From assembly GCA_963277665.1 (NCBI GenBank), contig OY728159.1, forward strand, positions 1,015,639,343-1,015,703,342: a stretch of 64,000 nucleotides of DNA. The letters are read 5' to 3'. The notes under the pieces are model-generated. The model ran no database searches and had not been told where the DNA came from. It saw only the letters and a list, made by a program, of their open reading frames with translations. Made by a program: the position numbers and the translations under genes. The DNA is from Viscum album. Its lineage: Eukaryota > Streptophyta > Magnoliopsida > Santalales > Viscaceae. Positions 39,150 to 51,525 of the stretch are shown here, piece by piece. How positions within the stretch are numbered: the first letter of the stretch is position 1; every line of letters begins with the position of its first letter.

Positions 39150-40520
39150 AATTTATGCAACTATATACCCTGAATTATAGCTTCAAATCATGATAAATAT
39201 TCATCTTCTATGGTCTAAGTAGCTATAAATTATGGCTATGAAATTTTCCATGATATTTATCATTTGTATAGAAGATACAGATAACCAAAATTGAAATTTA
39301 TTATATTAACACGACCATAAAATTATAAATCAAAGTATCCAATCATCTCAAGATCATTGGATCTTTTATAGGTAATCATGTGATCCTATATTCCTTGAAA
39401 ATATTGCAAAAATATCTTTACAGCTCTCCAATGATCCAGTCCATGATTACATTGGTATCTTCCAAAAATACTAACTACAAAGATAATATCTATCCTTGTG
39501 CATGATTTATCATACATAAAGCTTCCAATAACATATGTATAATGAATTCCTTCCATTTTTTTCATTCCAAATAATTTTTTGGAAATTTTTTGAGATTAAA
39601 TTTATCACCTTTTTGAATTGGAATCGGTGATGATGAACATTTTTCTATCCTAAACCTCTCTAGAATTATATTAATGTATGATTTTTTAGATAATTCTAAT
39701 AAAAATTGAGTTCTATTATATAATATTTATATTACAATCACATTCACGAATTCTCCCATTTTTATGATTTCAAAAATTATTAGAGTGGGATATATTGGTC
39801 TCACATAATAGATAAAGATCATTTATAGTAGGCAATATTTAATCAACATATAGAATCAAGAATATAAATTTACTACCACTGATCTTTTAATATATACACT
39901 GATCAACATTAATTTCCTTAAATCTAAAAGATATAATGGTTTAATTAAACCTAATATACCATTTTTTGTAAAGAATATATAAGTCCATATATTATCTTTT
40001 TTAATTTGCATACCATGTGTTCCTTTACTTCAATGGAAAAAACATGTTGGTTGATCCGTGTACATATCTTCCTCTATGATTCCATTTAGAAATGATGTTT
40101 TGACATCCATTTGATATAACTCTAAAACATATTGGGTTACTAATTCCATAATAATTCTGAAAGAATATTTCTTAGAATCTAGTGAGAATGTTTCCTTATA
40201 GTCTATACCATCCTTTTGAGTGAATCCTTATCAAAAAGTTCAGCCTTGTAATTTTCAAGGTTGCCATGAGATTCGTGTTTTGTTTTGAAGTCCCATTTAC
40301 ATCCAACTCTATTTTATCCTTCAAGAAATTCCATAAGGTCCCATACTTTATCTTTTTCCATTAAATTCAACTCACATTTAAGGTAATATAACCATTTATT
40401 AGAATTGCCACAATTTATGGATTTAGAATATGAAACTAAGTCATTATCAATGAAAATATGACTTTCAATTTCATGAAGATATACCACATAGCCATCATAA
40501 ATAGCTATCCTTTTTTCCTT
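39150..40520 (-). pseudogene. Reverse transcriptase and RNase H of element C
   Basis: Minus strand from about 40,480 shows the copia RT entry (NDLVSYSKSIN, KVWDLMEF), then FRIIMELV and the LYQMDVKTSFLNG block near 40,150-40,070. The active-site box at about 39,865-39,840 reads LILYVD-stop-IL, so the second catalytic Asp codon region is destroyed. Weaker RNase H similarity continues to about 39,200. In an intact element this enzyme copies RNA to DNA in the virus-like particle. Confidence 0.7.
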
Positions 40521-41199
40521 TGGGATCTTGTTAACACTGTTTCTTATGGTTCTTCAACTATTTCATCATTTTGAATTTGGGAAACATTATTTTATTATTC
40601 TACATAATCATTTTGTGATGCATTAATTTTAGGAACAAAAACATGTGAATTTGGAGTAAAAGAAATTGAAAATTTAATTCTAACTTCTTTAATTTACACA
40701 TTTTGTGGAACTTCATATCCATTGGATTCACCATTATTAATAAATATATTATTTATAGTTTCAAAAATTATTGTATTATGGTTAGGACAATAAAATCTAT
40801 ACCCATTTTATTTCTCTAGACAACTAATGAAATATCCACTGATTATTCTTGCATCAATTTTTATTTTACTTTTTGTATTATATGATTTTATTTATGCCTA
40901 AAAAACCCATACATACAGGTGTCTCAAACAAGCTTTCCTACCATTATAATGTTCAAAAAGAGTCTTTGAAACTACTTTAATAGGAAACCCATTCAATAAA
41001 TACACATCATTTTTATGGAATACATCCACATTGATAAGGGTAAAGAAGAATCACTTAACATACTCCTAACCATATCCATTAATGATTTATTATGCCTTTC
41101 CACTACACCATTTTATTATAGTGTATCTAGAATAGTGTATTGTGTACATATTTCATGAATTTTTAGAAACTTTTCAAAATGGACTAGGTTTTTTCAACT

Positions 41200-41950
41200 T
41201 TCATGAAATCTTCGATACTATTCACCACCCCTATCAGACCTTATGACCTATAACTTTATGTCTAATTTCCTATAAACTTCATTTATATAAATTTCCAAGA
41301 CATTTATTTCTTTATATTTCTCATGAAATAAATAAACATATCCATAATTTGAAAAATCATCAATATAGATGATAAATTTTTCTTTACTGAAATAATTGAT
41401 ATCAAAAGTTCCACATATATCGGTATGTGTGATATCAAGGAGTTGATCAATTCTTGTGGAACCTTTATTTGTTTGTTTTTTTTGTTTTACTTTGATATAA
41501 TCCACACAAATTTTTAGGTTGGTAAAATCCAAATTTAGAAGGACTTCAATATTAATCAATCTCTCTAATATTTCTTTGAAAATATGACCTAAAATTGTAT
41601 TCCAAAAAAAAGCATAATTTTTATTTTCTAAACCAATTTTAGTACTAAATTTATGATTCTATTTCATAATTTTTTCATCATAAATATTATCAATATTGAT
41701 TTTATATAAAACATAATATAATAAATCATATCCAATCATGCGTATATACTTAAAAAAATAAAATAACCATTTCTAAAATTAAAAGAGCATCCAAAATCAT
41801 CAAGTTTTGATAAGGATACCAAATTCATAGATATACTTGGTATATAAATGGTTTTTCATAAATACAAACTATGCCCACTCTCAAGGATTAAATGGCAAGT
41901 CCCAACAGATTCTGCTAGAACCTTTACACTATTCCCCATAAAGATGAACT
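41200..41950 (-). pseudogene. Copia integrase of element C
   Basis: The clearest piece is at 41,559-41,248, with LLDITHTDICGTFDIN, then IIYIDDFSNYGYVYLFHEKY and INEVYRKLDIKL. These match the catalytic-core entry of plant copia integrases; the HTD aspartate is retained. Upstream (to about 41,950) is an eroded GAG-pre-integrase region with an NLVSLSKL-like stretch. Downstream, the second Asp and the Glu are lost in stops. Confidence 0.85.
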
Positions 41951-42119
41951 TTTCAGTTTAGATTTTGATTTGGTTTGAGAGGAATAGATGAATCATATTA
42001 GAAATATGAGTCATGAAACTAGTTCCAATGCAACATTTATTATGTGGAAATTTAGCTAAGTTTTATTCGTTACATATATAAGAATTTTTTTTACCTTTAT
42101 TTTCAAACCAAGATTTTCA

Positions 42120-42803
42120 TTTTAGATAATACTTTTGTAAATATCAAACTTTACCATATAAATGGAATTTATCTTTATTTCCATTATTTTGGTTATTACT
42201 AGAGGACTCATTAAATTTAAATAGACCCTTTCCTTTTCCATTATTCTTTATACCATACATCATTCTGCCTTGATGATGCACATAATGGATAGAGTGGATT
42301 CCTAGAATCATTAAACACGTTTCCTCTTGAACTATTATATTGTGCAATTTATTCACATTCCATTTATCTTTCATGGTTTTGTAGTTAATTTAAAATTATA
42401 GATTCTAAAATGTTAATGAGTTTAGGAAAAATTATACAAGTAAACTTTCATCAAATTACTTTCCTAAAGACTTATGTCTTGTTGTAATATTTTTCATTTC
42501 AATGACATGATCATGCATAGTATGAGAACCATTAAAATTCATGGTGGTAAATATACTCATTAATTTCCTCGTAAGATATTTTTCATCAGTTCAAGATTGA
42601 TCCCCAATAGATTTCATAAATTCTTTATCACTTTCAGTTTTGGGGAAAACAAACTTTATTTTACCTGTTATTCTCATTCGCATGAACATAAAACCTAACC
42701 TATTAAATCTTTCCCATGTTTCATAATATATTTTTTCATCATCACTACTATCATTTTTGATAGTTGTAGGTTTCTTTATTTTGAGTGCTAAATCCATATC
42801 CAA
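42120..42803 (-). pseudogene. Gag of element C
   Basis: Two open pieces, 42,803-42,591 (MDMDLALKIKKPT, YYETWERFNRLGFMFMR) and 42,374-42,144 (DKWNVNKLHNIIVQEE, then FHLYGKV). They follow the standard plant copia gag: a WERSNRLSLMFM block, a KWNV...LVQEE block and the start of the CCHC zinc knuckle, in which the first Cys pair reads H-L-Y. A start-like ATG opens the first piece. Function is lost through frame breaks between the pieces. Confidence 0.85.
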
Positions 42804-43969
42804 TAGACCAAGGTAAAATTGGATTTACTCACTCCAATCGGAAAAATTTAGTCCATTAATGATTGGAATAGTTGATACATGTGAGTTCAATGATGATAGA
42901 AAGCTACATAAAATAAATACATGCTTAAAATTAATTAATTGAATAATAATAATAATATATTGATTCAGAAAAATTATTTAACAAAAAATGGATATTAGTG
43001 TTCTCTTTTAGGCGATACACTAATACACAATCATAATTGATACTAATTAAATTAACTTTATTTAGAAATAATATGCACATCAATTATATTTATTTTTTAT
43101 ATTTGGATATATAAATAAATCTCATAATGAATATATATATCACTAACATTTATATTCATAAATTATAATAATATGAAAATTAATTTTGGGAAATTAATTA
43201 ATATCTCATAATAATAAATTTAAATTACTCCTAAAATATCATAATAGAATAAAATTTATGAGTAATAAATATATATTACTTTCACATAATTTTTGAACAA
43301 TTCTAACTTTGTTATTTGACTAATTTGGTGATTAACAAATTTTATATGATAATGTTTCAAATAAAAAACATTATCATCATAATATAATTATAAATAAAAA
43401 TAAATTTTAATAAACATAAATCCAAATTTTTTTATTTTTATTTAATTTTTTTGATTTAAATTTTAAAACTATAATAATTATTTCAAATAATGACAAAAAA
43501 ATTATTACAAAATGAACACATAAGATCACTTTATTTAAATAATAATATGAATAATAATAATAAATTGATAAAAGAAGATATCAAATTCTAAAATCACAAA
43601 GAGATAGGAAGCATATTAGTATTTTAAAAAATTGAACAGGCATTTCAGATTTAAAAAATATCTAACGAATTATTTGTATTTTAAAAAATTTCTCAGGTTT
43701 TTCGGATTTTAAAAACAATCGCACAACTTATTTGGATTTCAAAAAATTAAATAGGCTATTCTGATATTAAAAAAACAAACAAATTATTTGGATTTCAAAA
43801 AAAATTAACAGGCTATTAGAATTTCAAATTATTATTATTAAAATATACCACATTAAAAACCTTTATAAATATAATAATGAAACACATCCTTTAGGTAGCA
43901 TGGTAGTTTCAAAATACCAACACACTATATAATAAATTTAAATATATAAAAATTTATTTCACAATCCCC
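42804..43969 (-). other. Leader of element C
   Basis: AT-rich untranslated region between primer site and gag. At 43,610-43,830 a phrase like TTTGGATTTCAAAAAATT...ACAGGCTATT recurs four to five times with a period of about 45-55 bp, a small diverged tandem repeat. Confidence 0.5.
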
Positions 43970-43980
43970 CTCTAATACCA
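43970..43980 (-). other. Primer-binding site of element C
   Basis: Minus strand TGGTATTAGAG, one C-to-T change from the tRNA-iMet complement TGGTATCAGAG, two bases from the LTR end. Confidence 0.85.
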
Positions 43981-43982
43981 CA

Positions 43983-44349
43983 TGTAAATTAATTTCATTT
44001 ATTATAGGATCTTTAAAATCTATATTTATCACATATCTAAATAAATAAAATTAAAAATAAAAGACAGACCTTGATCTATTGAACCTTCCAGATTTGAGTA
44101 TCCTTGATTTTCTCCCGCATAAAATGATTTCTATCCTTTTCTTACTCTCTCTTCCATAGTGATTTTTATGGAGCATACAAAAATGGAAATTTAGACTTGA
44201 TTAGAAAATGCATGACCCTTTATATAGGAGTAAAAGAGTTTTCATGGGTGGTTTTAAATTAATTGTCAAATCCCATCAATTTGATATAAATTTCCCGCAA
44301 TATCCCATTATAATATTATTAAACATAATATCTATGAGTTATTACAACA
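43983..44349 (-). repeat. 5' LTR of element C
   Basis: It starts TGTAAATTAATTTC and ends ATTACAACA on the plus strand, so the minus-strand LTR starts TGTTGTAA. It matches 38,088-38,455 end to end. Confidence 0.92.
44219..44226 (-). promoter_or_regulatory. TATA box in 5' LTR of element C
   Basis: Minus strand CCTATATAAAGGG contains a good plant TATA box about 125 bp from the LTR start. The other LTR copy has lost it. Confidence 0.6.
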
Positions 44350-44354
44350 TTATG

Positions 44355-44581
44355 ATATAAACATAAAATTCATCATCCATGAGTATCTTATAAGCATCTT
44401 TCTTATCCTCACTAGCTTTATATGGAGGATGATTAGGTTATGGTAACTCCAATATATATAATTTCTTTTTGTATTGTAGTACTATGCACACTTGTCTATA
44501 CAACTCTTGGAAATTTGGGTCGTTGAGGAAATGATCTTTGTCCATTTTGGAATGTAGAGTATCTATGGTTTTACTTGACAT
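44355..44581 (-). pseudogene. Gag of element B, N-terminal part
   Basis: Minus strand from the ATG at 44,581 reads MSSKTIDTLHSKMDKDHFL, then FQELYRQVCIVLQYKKKLYI and, after one stop, KDAYKILMDDEFYVYI, ending at the insertion site of C. This is the usual start of plant copia gag, with the NF..W.R...I.L...KK.Y.L pattern. The gag match resumes at 38,082 on the other side of C. The ATG is chosen because it opens the match. Confidence 0.75.
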
Positions 44582-45930
44582 TTTCTACAAAATAAACACT
44601 AGAAAATTAGAATTCATCTTAATTATCTATTTATACATGGTTTATTAATTAATTAAATCATTAAATGTCTTTCACTATTTTATCAAACTCTAGTATCCCT
44701 CACTACTAGACTTAGAATACTCTGTTGTTTGTGTATTATAGTGGAAACGATCCTTGGAATATCTCCTCATAGTCTACAATCTGTGTCTATCCTACTACTC
44801 TAAGAGTTCAAGGAAGAAATTCGACTGGACAACCATATTAATTCATGGCTCCTTGATCTATTGAGTGAATTCCCAGCTTCTAAAATACTAAACTTTATTT
44901 ACTCAATGTTTCCCTATAAAGTTACAAAAACCTATTTTTTGCTACTCCTTTACTTACAAAATTTGTTAATTCAATCCATCTCTCTTATAATAACTCCCCA
45001 GTAGTAGGAGTAACCCTAAATTTTTTCTGACAAGCACCCCACACACCCAGTTTTTTTTAAATTTTACCGACAGATGGCATTCATGACTTAATATTTATTT
45101 AAGGGAGTTTTAATATTATCGATGAATGCAATTATTTTATATTAAATAAGTTCATACTATTTTTTCATGCTCTCAATATAAAAGGCGTTAATAGAATACA
45201 TTCATCGCTTCTTTATGAATTTTCTTATTTATAATTTTATTTGTTTCATGAGTAACATGAACAAGCATTAAATAATAAACAATGCATAAAGAGAATAAAT
45301 TACTCAACTGGTCTTGAGAATATAATAGTACTTAATCCATTTAAACTCAATAGATCAACCATGACCTAGGGGCATCATACCTAAGTTGATTCTTAACTCA
45401 TATCACATCTCATCCCTAGTCCAGTGTCGTCACGTTTCATCAGGGTTGTCACCTTGTCTTAGTGTAGTCTGCATATTACACTATCATCGTAAATAGTATA
45501 AAAGTACTCACATGTAGGTGAGGGGGTCTCAAGGAGTACAATATACATATAGAATAAAACTGATGCACGCATAGACCCTTATACATATTAAATTAAAAAG
45601 GACGATGCCCAAACCATCATAAAAAATAATTAAATATTATAAGCATTGCAAGGAGGTAATAAATAATGAAATAAAATTAACCTATACATACGCATGTTAC
45701 TTAACAAGACTGTTCATTCTATTAAATAATAGTGTGATAATATTAAAATGCAATAAATTTAAGAGAATTTATATAAATTAAATAAATTATATAAATTTGA
45801 ATAATTTAATTTTTTTGGACTAAAAATTAATTTAATTTTTATCCCAAAATTAAATTAATCAATTAAATTAATTTTTATACATAATAAAATTGTTATTTTT
45901 TTAATCCAAAAAATAATAAATAATTTTTTG
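44582..45930 (-). other. AT-rich part of element B leader
   Basis: Untranslated DNA upstream of B gag. No domain seen. Near its right end are several ATTAATTTAATTTTT runs. Confidence 0.35.
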
Positions 45931-45939
45931 ATTAAATAA

Positions 45940-46640
45940 AAAAAAATGGGGCCATGAACCCTGCACAGGGCCATTGCGGGTTGGAAAGATCCCGCACAGG
46001 CTCCTTCCAGACCTGGCAGACCCGATGTAAGGCCAGGTCGATCCACCCTGACCTATTTTGGGTCAAGTAGACCCATCGAGGCCCATTGCGGGGAGGATCG
46101 AGTCCAACAAGACCCGCAGGAAACTGGCTGTAGAAAATCGGGTAGGTGTACCATGGATGGGGGGTTTATCTATGGATGTGGGTGTTCATGGTGTAGTGAA
46201 AACCTAAGAGAAAGGTTCTGCTAGGTCCATGCACAATATTGACTTTGATAGCGATAAGGTCAAGGCCTTCCATGATGGGTGGTGGTGATCGAGCCGGCCG
46301 AGGCATGGTGGCATAACAAGGAGGTGATGGTGGCACTCGGCTGTGTCCAAGAAAGGCGGCTGGGGGTTGATCAAGGTGTAGGTGGCTAGGGACCAGTGGT
46401 GTTGATCTTGACCATGGTAGGGATTCTATGTTTCCTTGAAGGTAGGTGAGTGTTTTGGAATCTATGGAAGGTTGTGGTTGTAGCAGAGTTGGCCAGGGAG
46501 GAGGTGGTCACCACGGTGGAGGCAAAAAACCAGGCTATGGTCGACTTTGGTGAATGGGAAAGTGGTTGTGGGGTTCTCCAACCCAAGGGAGGAATTATCT
46601 TTTGGGATAAGGCACATGTGAATAGATCCTTTTTTATTAT
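45940..46640 (-). other. GC-rich island in the leader of element B
   Basis: About 700 bp with many CG dinucleotides and G/C runs, in a window otherwise strongly AT-rich. Both strands have open stretches here (plus 46,450-46,779; minus 46,586-46,386 and 46,046-45,855), as expected from composition alone, and I recognise no protein family. The minus-strand reading is rich in Pro, Ser and Thr. It lies between B's primer site (47,197) and gag start, making that leader about 2.6 kb. It could be native leader, a captured host fragment or a nested insertion. Confidence 0.5.
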
Positions 46641-47180
46641 AAATTGTTTTTTTCTTTTGATTTATAGGTCACGCCGCCCCCCAAATTTTGAATACTCACA
46701 TTTTTTTCTTTTATATTCCTCTTGTCCTTGTACTCTTCCCCCAAAAAATTTGACATTACCAAAAAAATCAACAACTTAAGGCTAGGATTCCAAAAAAATA
46801 TTTTTTTTGTTATGTGGAAATGACCACATATGATTCGACCATCACTAATTTAAAAATATTAATTTTTTTATTTTGAATTTTCAACAATCACATGGAATCA
46901 AAAACCACCAACCATTGATCTGGGTATCGCTGAATATTTTCATTGATGACAAAAACCATGATAAATTAACATATTCATATATATATATATATATTATGTT
47001 TTTTCATCGTTTTACACACAGCTTCCATACTTTGGATCTGTATTAAAATTTTCATATTGTCATAACTTGGTCGTCTGAAATAGGATAAATACACAGTCTG
47101 TTCCACTGGGACTAAAATCAAACACTTTACTAAAATTTAAGTAAATTTTAATTTTCTTGAATTAGAAAATAAATTTTATC
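46641..47180 (-). other. Remainder of element B leader
   Basis: AT-rich, with a short (AT)n run at about 46,976-46,994. No coding similarity. Confidence 0.35.
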
Positions 47181-47197
47181 CCTCAAATATCAATTCA
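47181..47197 (-). other. Decayed primer-binding site of element B
   Basis: The minus strand just after the LTR end reads TGAATTGATATTTGAGG, where TTGATATTTGAG aligns with TTGGTATCAGAG at 9 of 12 bases. Confidence 0.45.
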
Positions 47198-49046
47198 TGG
47201 TTTCGGGGAATACAGCGGAAGATAGAAGGCAAGGGATTTAAACTTTTCTTCACCAGAGTGATGAAAATTCATTGTCTCTGGTGATCTGAGCCCCAATACT
47301 TTCTAGGACCTTGTTTGAATTATCAAAGAAAAAAATTTAAATCTAACAGTTACATTGTTCGAATCGAAACATGCTCAATATTAGATCATCTGTGGAGACT
47401 ATTGCTCAAAGGATCCAAGGAAAACCCCATATAGATCATCCATGCATGCTTCAAGAATCTGTGTATATGTAATTCATTGAATCCTAAATGTTAGCATGGA
47501 ACTCCAATGATTCCTTTTAACATGTTATTATCAACTCTATCTCATGTATTCAATCCATGAAGGTGTTCTTGGATCAATCGCTTAGATTGATATTTTCTCT
47601 CTCTAGGATTTAAGAGAAGAGATGAGCTCTAAATTTATTCGAATGAATAGACTGGAAGAAATAAGTTCCTCTGGGATTATATAATTGATGTATCAAATAC
47701 TCAGAGAGGGTTATATGGTCCCTATATATATAACTTCCACTAAATAAGAAATAAATGAATAGTTATGAAGAATTAAATGTGTCATAGTCATCATTTATAT
47801 TTTATAACTAAATTATAATATATAATAAATATATTATGTGATAAACCCATGTCATTAAACTGACTCATAATTCCTGTTAATATTAAATGGACCTTAAATA
47901 TTAAAATAATATTTCTTTTGTATAATATTTTTCCACATATTCACTTAATACCTTCTTAATACTTTTAATAAATAAATTCAACCCAATTATTATATACTCA
48001 AATAATAATGAATTTATTTATTCTTCGGTGATCGATAATACTTAGACAACTCTCATACCCCATGGTGGGACCCACCATGTCCTATACACCTATTCATTTA
48101 AATAGGGTGGCCTCTTGAATACGCTATTGTATGTGACCCTCTAGGCCCATATCTCGATAGTAGTTAATATTATTCATATACCTATAGCAGAGTCTAGAAA
48201 CCCATCAAGGACCATAAAGTGTTAAAGAAAATATATAGCAACAACAACCTTTCCTATGAACATGCACGATGTGGTACAATCTATTTGTATCATGATATCT
48301 CATAAAGTAGGATGCAAAATTGTGTCATCATCCTTTTCCTTGATTTATTATTCATTGACCTTACTAGTCATACTTACCTTGTTTTACTGTGATCATGGAT
48401 TTAGTGTAGGTGCTACCATTCTGATCGATTGGGCATGAGATATCTCTTCCTATCAAAATTTAAAAAAAATGATTATTTAATCAATGTCATACCACTAATG
48501 ATACACTAAACATAAGATACCTTTCTATGGATTCAATGTCGTGGTCTTTGCCTTGTATCAATGTACATATCATATAGTACAGATCAACAATAATCTATCA
48601 AGTCTGAATACCATTACACATGTTCGCATATAGGAACTACCAATGACACCTTAAACATATGGTGTTTCTATTGGTGGTCCATTCATCGTGATCTCATTTA
48701 CTCAAGATCACCAAGTGAAAACTTCATGAGAAAAAATCCCAATGCTTATGATCCCCTAGCACATGATAGTTAGACACAATTTATTTCCAATCAGTATGAT
48801 ATATCTAGACTATAGGACACTTTTTTTAGATTAATTTCATAGTATCCAATAGTTCGCATTATAACCTGGTAATTGTTATAACATTTTGATATGAAAAATA
48901 ATCTATCAACATTACCATATAATAGTGGATGAAGAAATATCAACACTATTATGGTAAGTGTACATCATACATAACTCAATGTATACATGATATGGTAATT
49001 GAAAATTACAACTCAACTTGGGTCTAGGGAACCCACTATTACAAAA
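47198..49046 (-). repeat. 5' LTR of element B
   Basis: It pairs with 32,777-34,618 along its whole length. The terminal CA has decayed to AA. It contains a near-palindrome at 48,061-48,079 and a TATA box near 47,725. Confidence 0.9.
47723..47733 (-). promoter_or_regulatory. TATA box in 5' LTR of element B
   Basis: Minus strand GTTATATATATAGGGACC; the aligned site in the other LTR reads TTAAATATAGGGGG. It lies about 1.3 kb into the LTR, so placement is tentative. Confidence 0.4.
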
Positions 49047-49051
49047 TTTGA

Positions 49052-49382
49052 TCCCCCTAAATCATCATCATAGATACGGTTGAAGGATTTTTTTTCTAAT
49101 TAGATAATTTGCAAAATTATTTTCCTTCACAAGATGGTAGTGGATTGATCAGTCATAATCATTAATCATCTCTAACAATCTTTATTGTTGAATAAAAAGG
49201 TGATTCTATGTGATTATATAATTGAGAATCTTATGATTCTTATATATTTCACAATTCTTCCTATAGAGGTAATGCCACCAAATTTTCAATGAAATGGTTA
49301 TTATTGATAACTCCAAATAATGAATTGGATAGTTCTGCTCATGAAATTTCAACTCCCTTGAGGTGTAGGCTATAATTTTTTG
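49052..49382 (-). pseudogene. RNase H fragment of gypsy element A
   Basis: A 330-bp island of A between elements B and D. The minus strand reads KIIAYTSRELKFHEQNYPIH, then LKIWWHYLYRKNCEIY.NHK and later YDxSIHYHLVKENNFANYL, matching the gypsy RNase H order (IAYASRQLK.HE.NYP.HDLEL, WRHYLYG, DHKSL, YHPGKANVVADALSR). Only a few stops. The upstream half of the same domain is at 60,686-60,830, beyond element D, which proves the three pieces were once contiguous. Confidence 0.88.
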
Positions 49383-49387
49383 ATTTT
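49383..49387. other. Target-site duplication ATTTT, left of element D
   Basis: Exact match to 60,681-60,685; 5 bp as expected for gypsy integrase. It is low-complexity, but the coding continuity of A across D supports it. Confidence 0.8.
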
Positions 49388-50421
49388 TTGAAAACCCTGA
49401 GACTTTAATATATATCTCCTTTTAAATAAATTTAATCCCTTCTATAGCTTGTGGTACATACAACCCCTAGTCTAAATGAACAGTAAAATAGTATACCATA
49501 ATAACCTAGCTATGAAATTGATGGGTATGAACAGTGATAACTAAATTATGAAAAAAATTATGGTTTATACATGTATAAAATAAATTATATGCTTATCAAT
49601 TTATTCTAAATTTAAATAAAAAACATTTGAAAATAAAAGAAATGTTTTTTCTGAAAAAATATATTCTTTTTAAAGTGGTTTTATAAAAATTTGAATACTT
49701 GTTTTGAAATTAATTTTTATAGTTTTTAGAATATTTATTTATAAAAAATTAACTTCATTTTTGAAATCATCATTTCAAATTTATCTTAATTTTAATTTTT
49801 TATAATTTTCTGAAAAGATTAATTTTTTATGAATAGTGAAAAATACTGATTTTTATTACATACTACCCTTTTGTTTAAAGAATTTACAAAGTTCCATTTT
49901 GTTTTAAAGAAATTTTAAAAGAAAAATTAGTTCAATTATATTATAATTGATCCAATTTTGGTTATTTGAATCAATTTTATGTTAATTTTTTATATAAAAT
50001 ATTTTTATAGTTAAAAAAACTTTTCCATTGGAAAACCATTTTTTCGACGAACTTACGGGTTTAATTTTAAATTAAATTATGATAGTTATATTATTTAAAT
50101 TTAAAAAAATGAATTCCATATTTTTAATGAGAATAATTAATATGAGGTAATAATCTCACCTCAATTTTTTTCACAATGAATAGTAAAAACAATAAAATTA
50201 TTTACCACGATTAAGGTTAAAACAGGTTTACTATGATGTTAAACTAAAAAGATAAGGGTTATAATGACCTAATAACTTTTCCAATTCCTTATTTTATGGA
50301 CATATGTTTAGATTTTATCATCTTGGTATTGATAATGATCTATTCTGGAACCTTTTTCATCTATGAAACATGGGTATAATTAATTCTTTTCAAAAATTCC
50401 AAGTGTGTCCTCTCCTCCACT

Positions 50422-50428
50422 TATAATA
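50422..50428 (+). promoter_or_regulatory. TATA box in 5' LTR of element D
   Basis: TATAATAGGGAACC followed by a CT-rich stretch, about 1.03 kb into the LTR. The aligned site in the 3' LTR is a perfect TATAAAAGGGAACC at 57,802, so this copy has one A-to-T change. Confidence 0.6.
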
Positions 50429-50859
50429 GGGAACCACCTTTCCTCTCCTATTAATAGTTCAAAATCCATTTGTTTCAGAAAATAACTACCAAAATTCCAT
50501 TATTAAATCCATATTAATTACCTAGATTCCTTTTTTATCTTAAAAACAATCTAAGAGGGCTTTAGGTATAAGCCTAAACTGGTTATCGGAAGAAGGGGTA
50601 TAGTTCTTAACCATGCGTCTTCATTTTATTTCTTCCTATACCTCATCCAAATATTAGTTAAATATGATAAAATAAAATAAAAAGTATATACCATATACTG
50701 ATATTTTATTATGTTAATATCATAAGGTATATGCATCTCCTCTTCCATCAAATGGGAAATAAATTTGTCAATCATGTGTATGACGGACTACCGCCTTGTG
50801 AATTGATGTAAATAATTTTCCATCACCACCTATCCTGGATGGATATAATGTTATATTTA

Positions 50860-50890
<31 letters not shown>

Positions 50891-51525
50891 TTATGAATTT
50901 ATTACACTTATATAATTATAATATCATATATACCTTCTTACCTTCCAATCCCCTGGAAAACGATAACGTCACTCATGCGTACGTGTGAACTACCACCTCT
51001 ACGAAGAGAAGTGTTTCATTTTCTATTTTATGTTGACATGGATAGTAATACGGATGGATTAAATGAAAATATATTATTTATATGATATAATAATTATTCC
51101 CAGCGGGTGAATTATTATTTAACTTTCTTTTTTTCCATCCATAAAAAATGAAAATGTTGTTCATGTGTACGTACGGCCTATCATCTCCATGAACATTGTA
51201 ACTCATTTTTCTCTCTCTTAATTTTATAGACTATTATAAACACTTATATAATAAATATACATGATATTTGTTTCATGTTTAAAATATTATATATGATATA
51301 ACCATTATCAATGTACAAGGACCAAAACTAACAAACCAAAAAATACATGAAAAACAAAACAGTTATTACCCAAAATATAAATTTTAACAAACAATTATTG
51401 ATAAACAGGTGACAAAATATTATATGTAAATAATATAAGGTGATATATATGTGAGTATTTTATTTAATAGATTTATAATAAAATTATATTTACTATATAG
51501 GAGGTCCAAACAAATATGAAGGAAG

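Larger units (their letters stand above)
38088..44349 (-). mobile_element. Element C: complete-length Ty1/copia retrotransposon inside B gag
   Basis: A 6.26-kb element with LTRs of 368 and 367 bp, exact target duplication TTATG, primer-binding site, polypurine tract, and gag, integrase, reverse transcriptase and RNase H remnants in canonical copia order on the minus strand. It is the structurally best-preserved element in the window and, lying inside B, is younger than B. Coding regions still carry many stops, including one in the reverse-transcriptase YVDD box, so it cannot move by itself. Confidence 0.92.
32777..49046 (-). mobile_element. Element B: Ty1/copia retrotransposon with long LTRs, host of element C
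   Basis: LTRs of about 1.84 kb (32,777-34,618) and 1.85 kb (47,198-49,046) bound it. On the minus strand the order is 5' LTR, decayed primer site, long leader, gag, pol, polypurine tract, 3' LTR. It inserted in A between RNase H and integrase. The flanks TATGA (32,772-32,776) and TTTGA (49,047-49,051) match at four of five bases and are the likely target duplication. Its gag is split by element C. Without C it would be about 10 kb. Gag and RNase H are recognisable; integrase and reverse transcriptase are too eroded to place. Confidence 0.85.

Noticed and set aside
46450..46779. 109-residue open frame on the plus strand as a possible gene
   Set aside because: It lies in a GC-rich patch inside element B's leader, overlaps an equally long opening on the other strand, has no recognisable domain and runs into homopolymer-rich DNA.
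47360..47375. GTTCGAATCG resembling a tRNA T-loop
   Set aside because: It is part of B's LTR, the other LTR reads TTTGAATCG, and no cloverleaf can be drawn around it.
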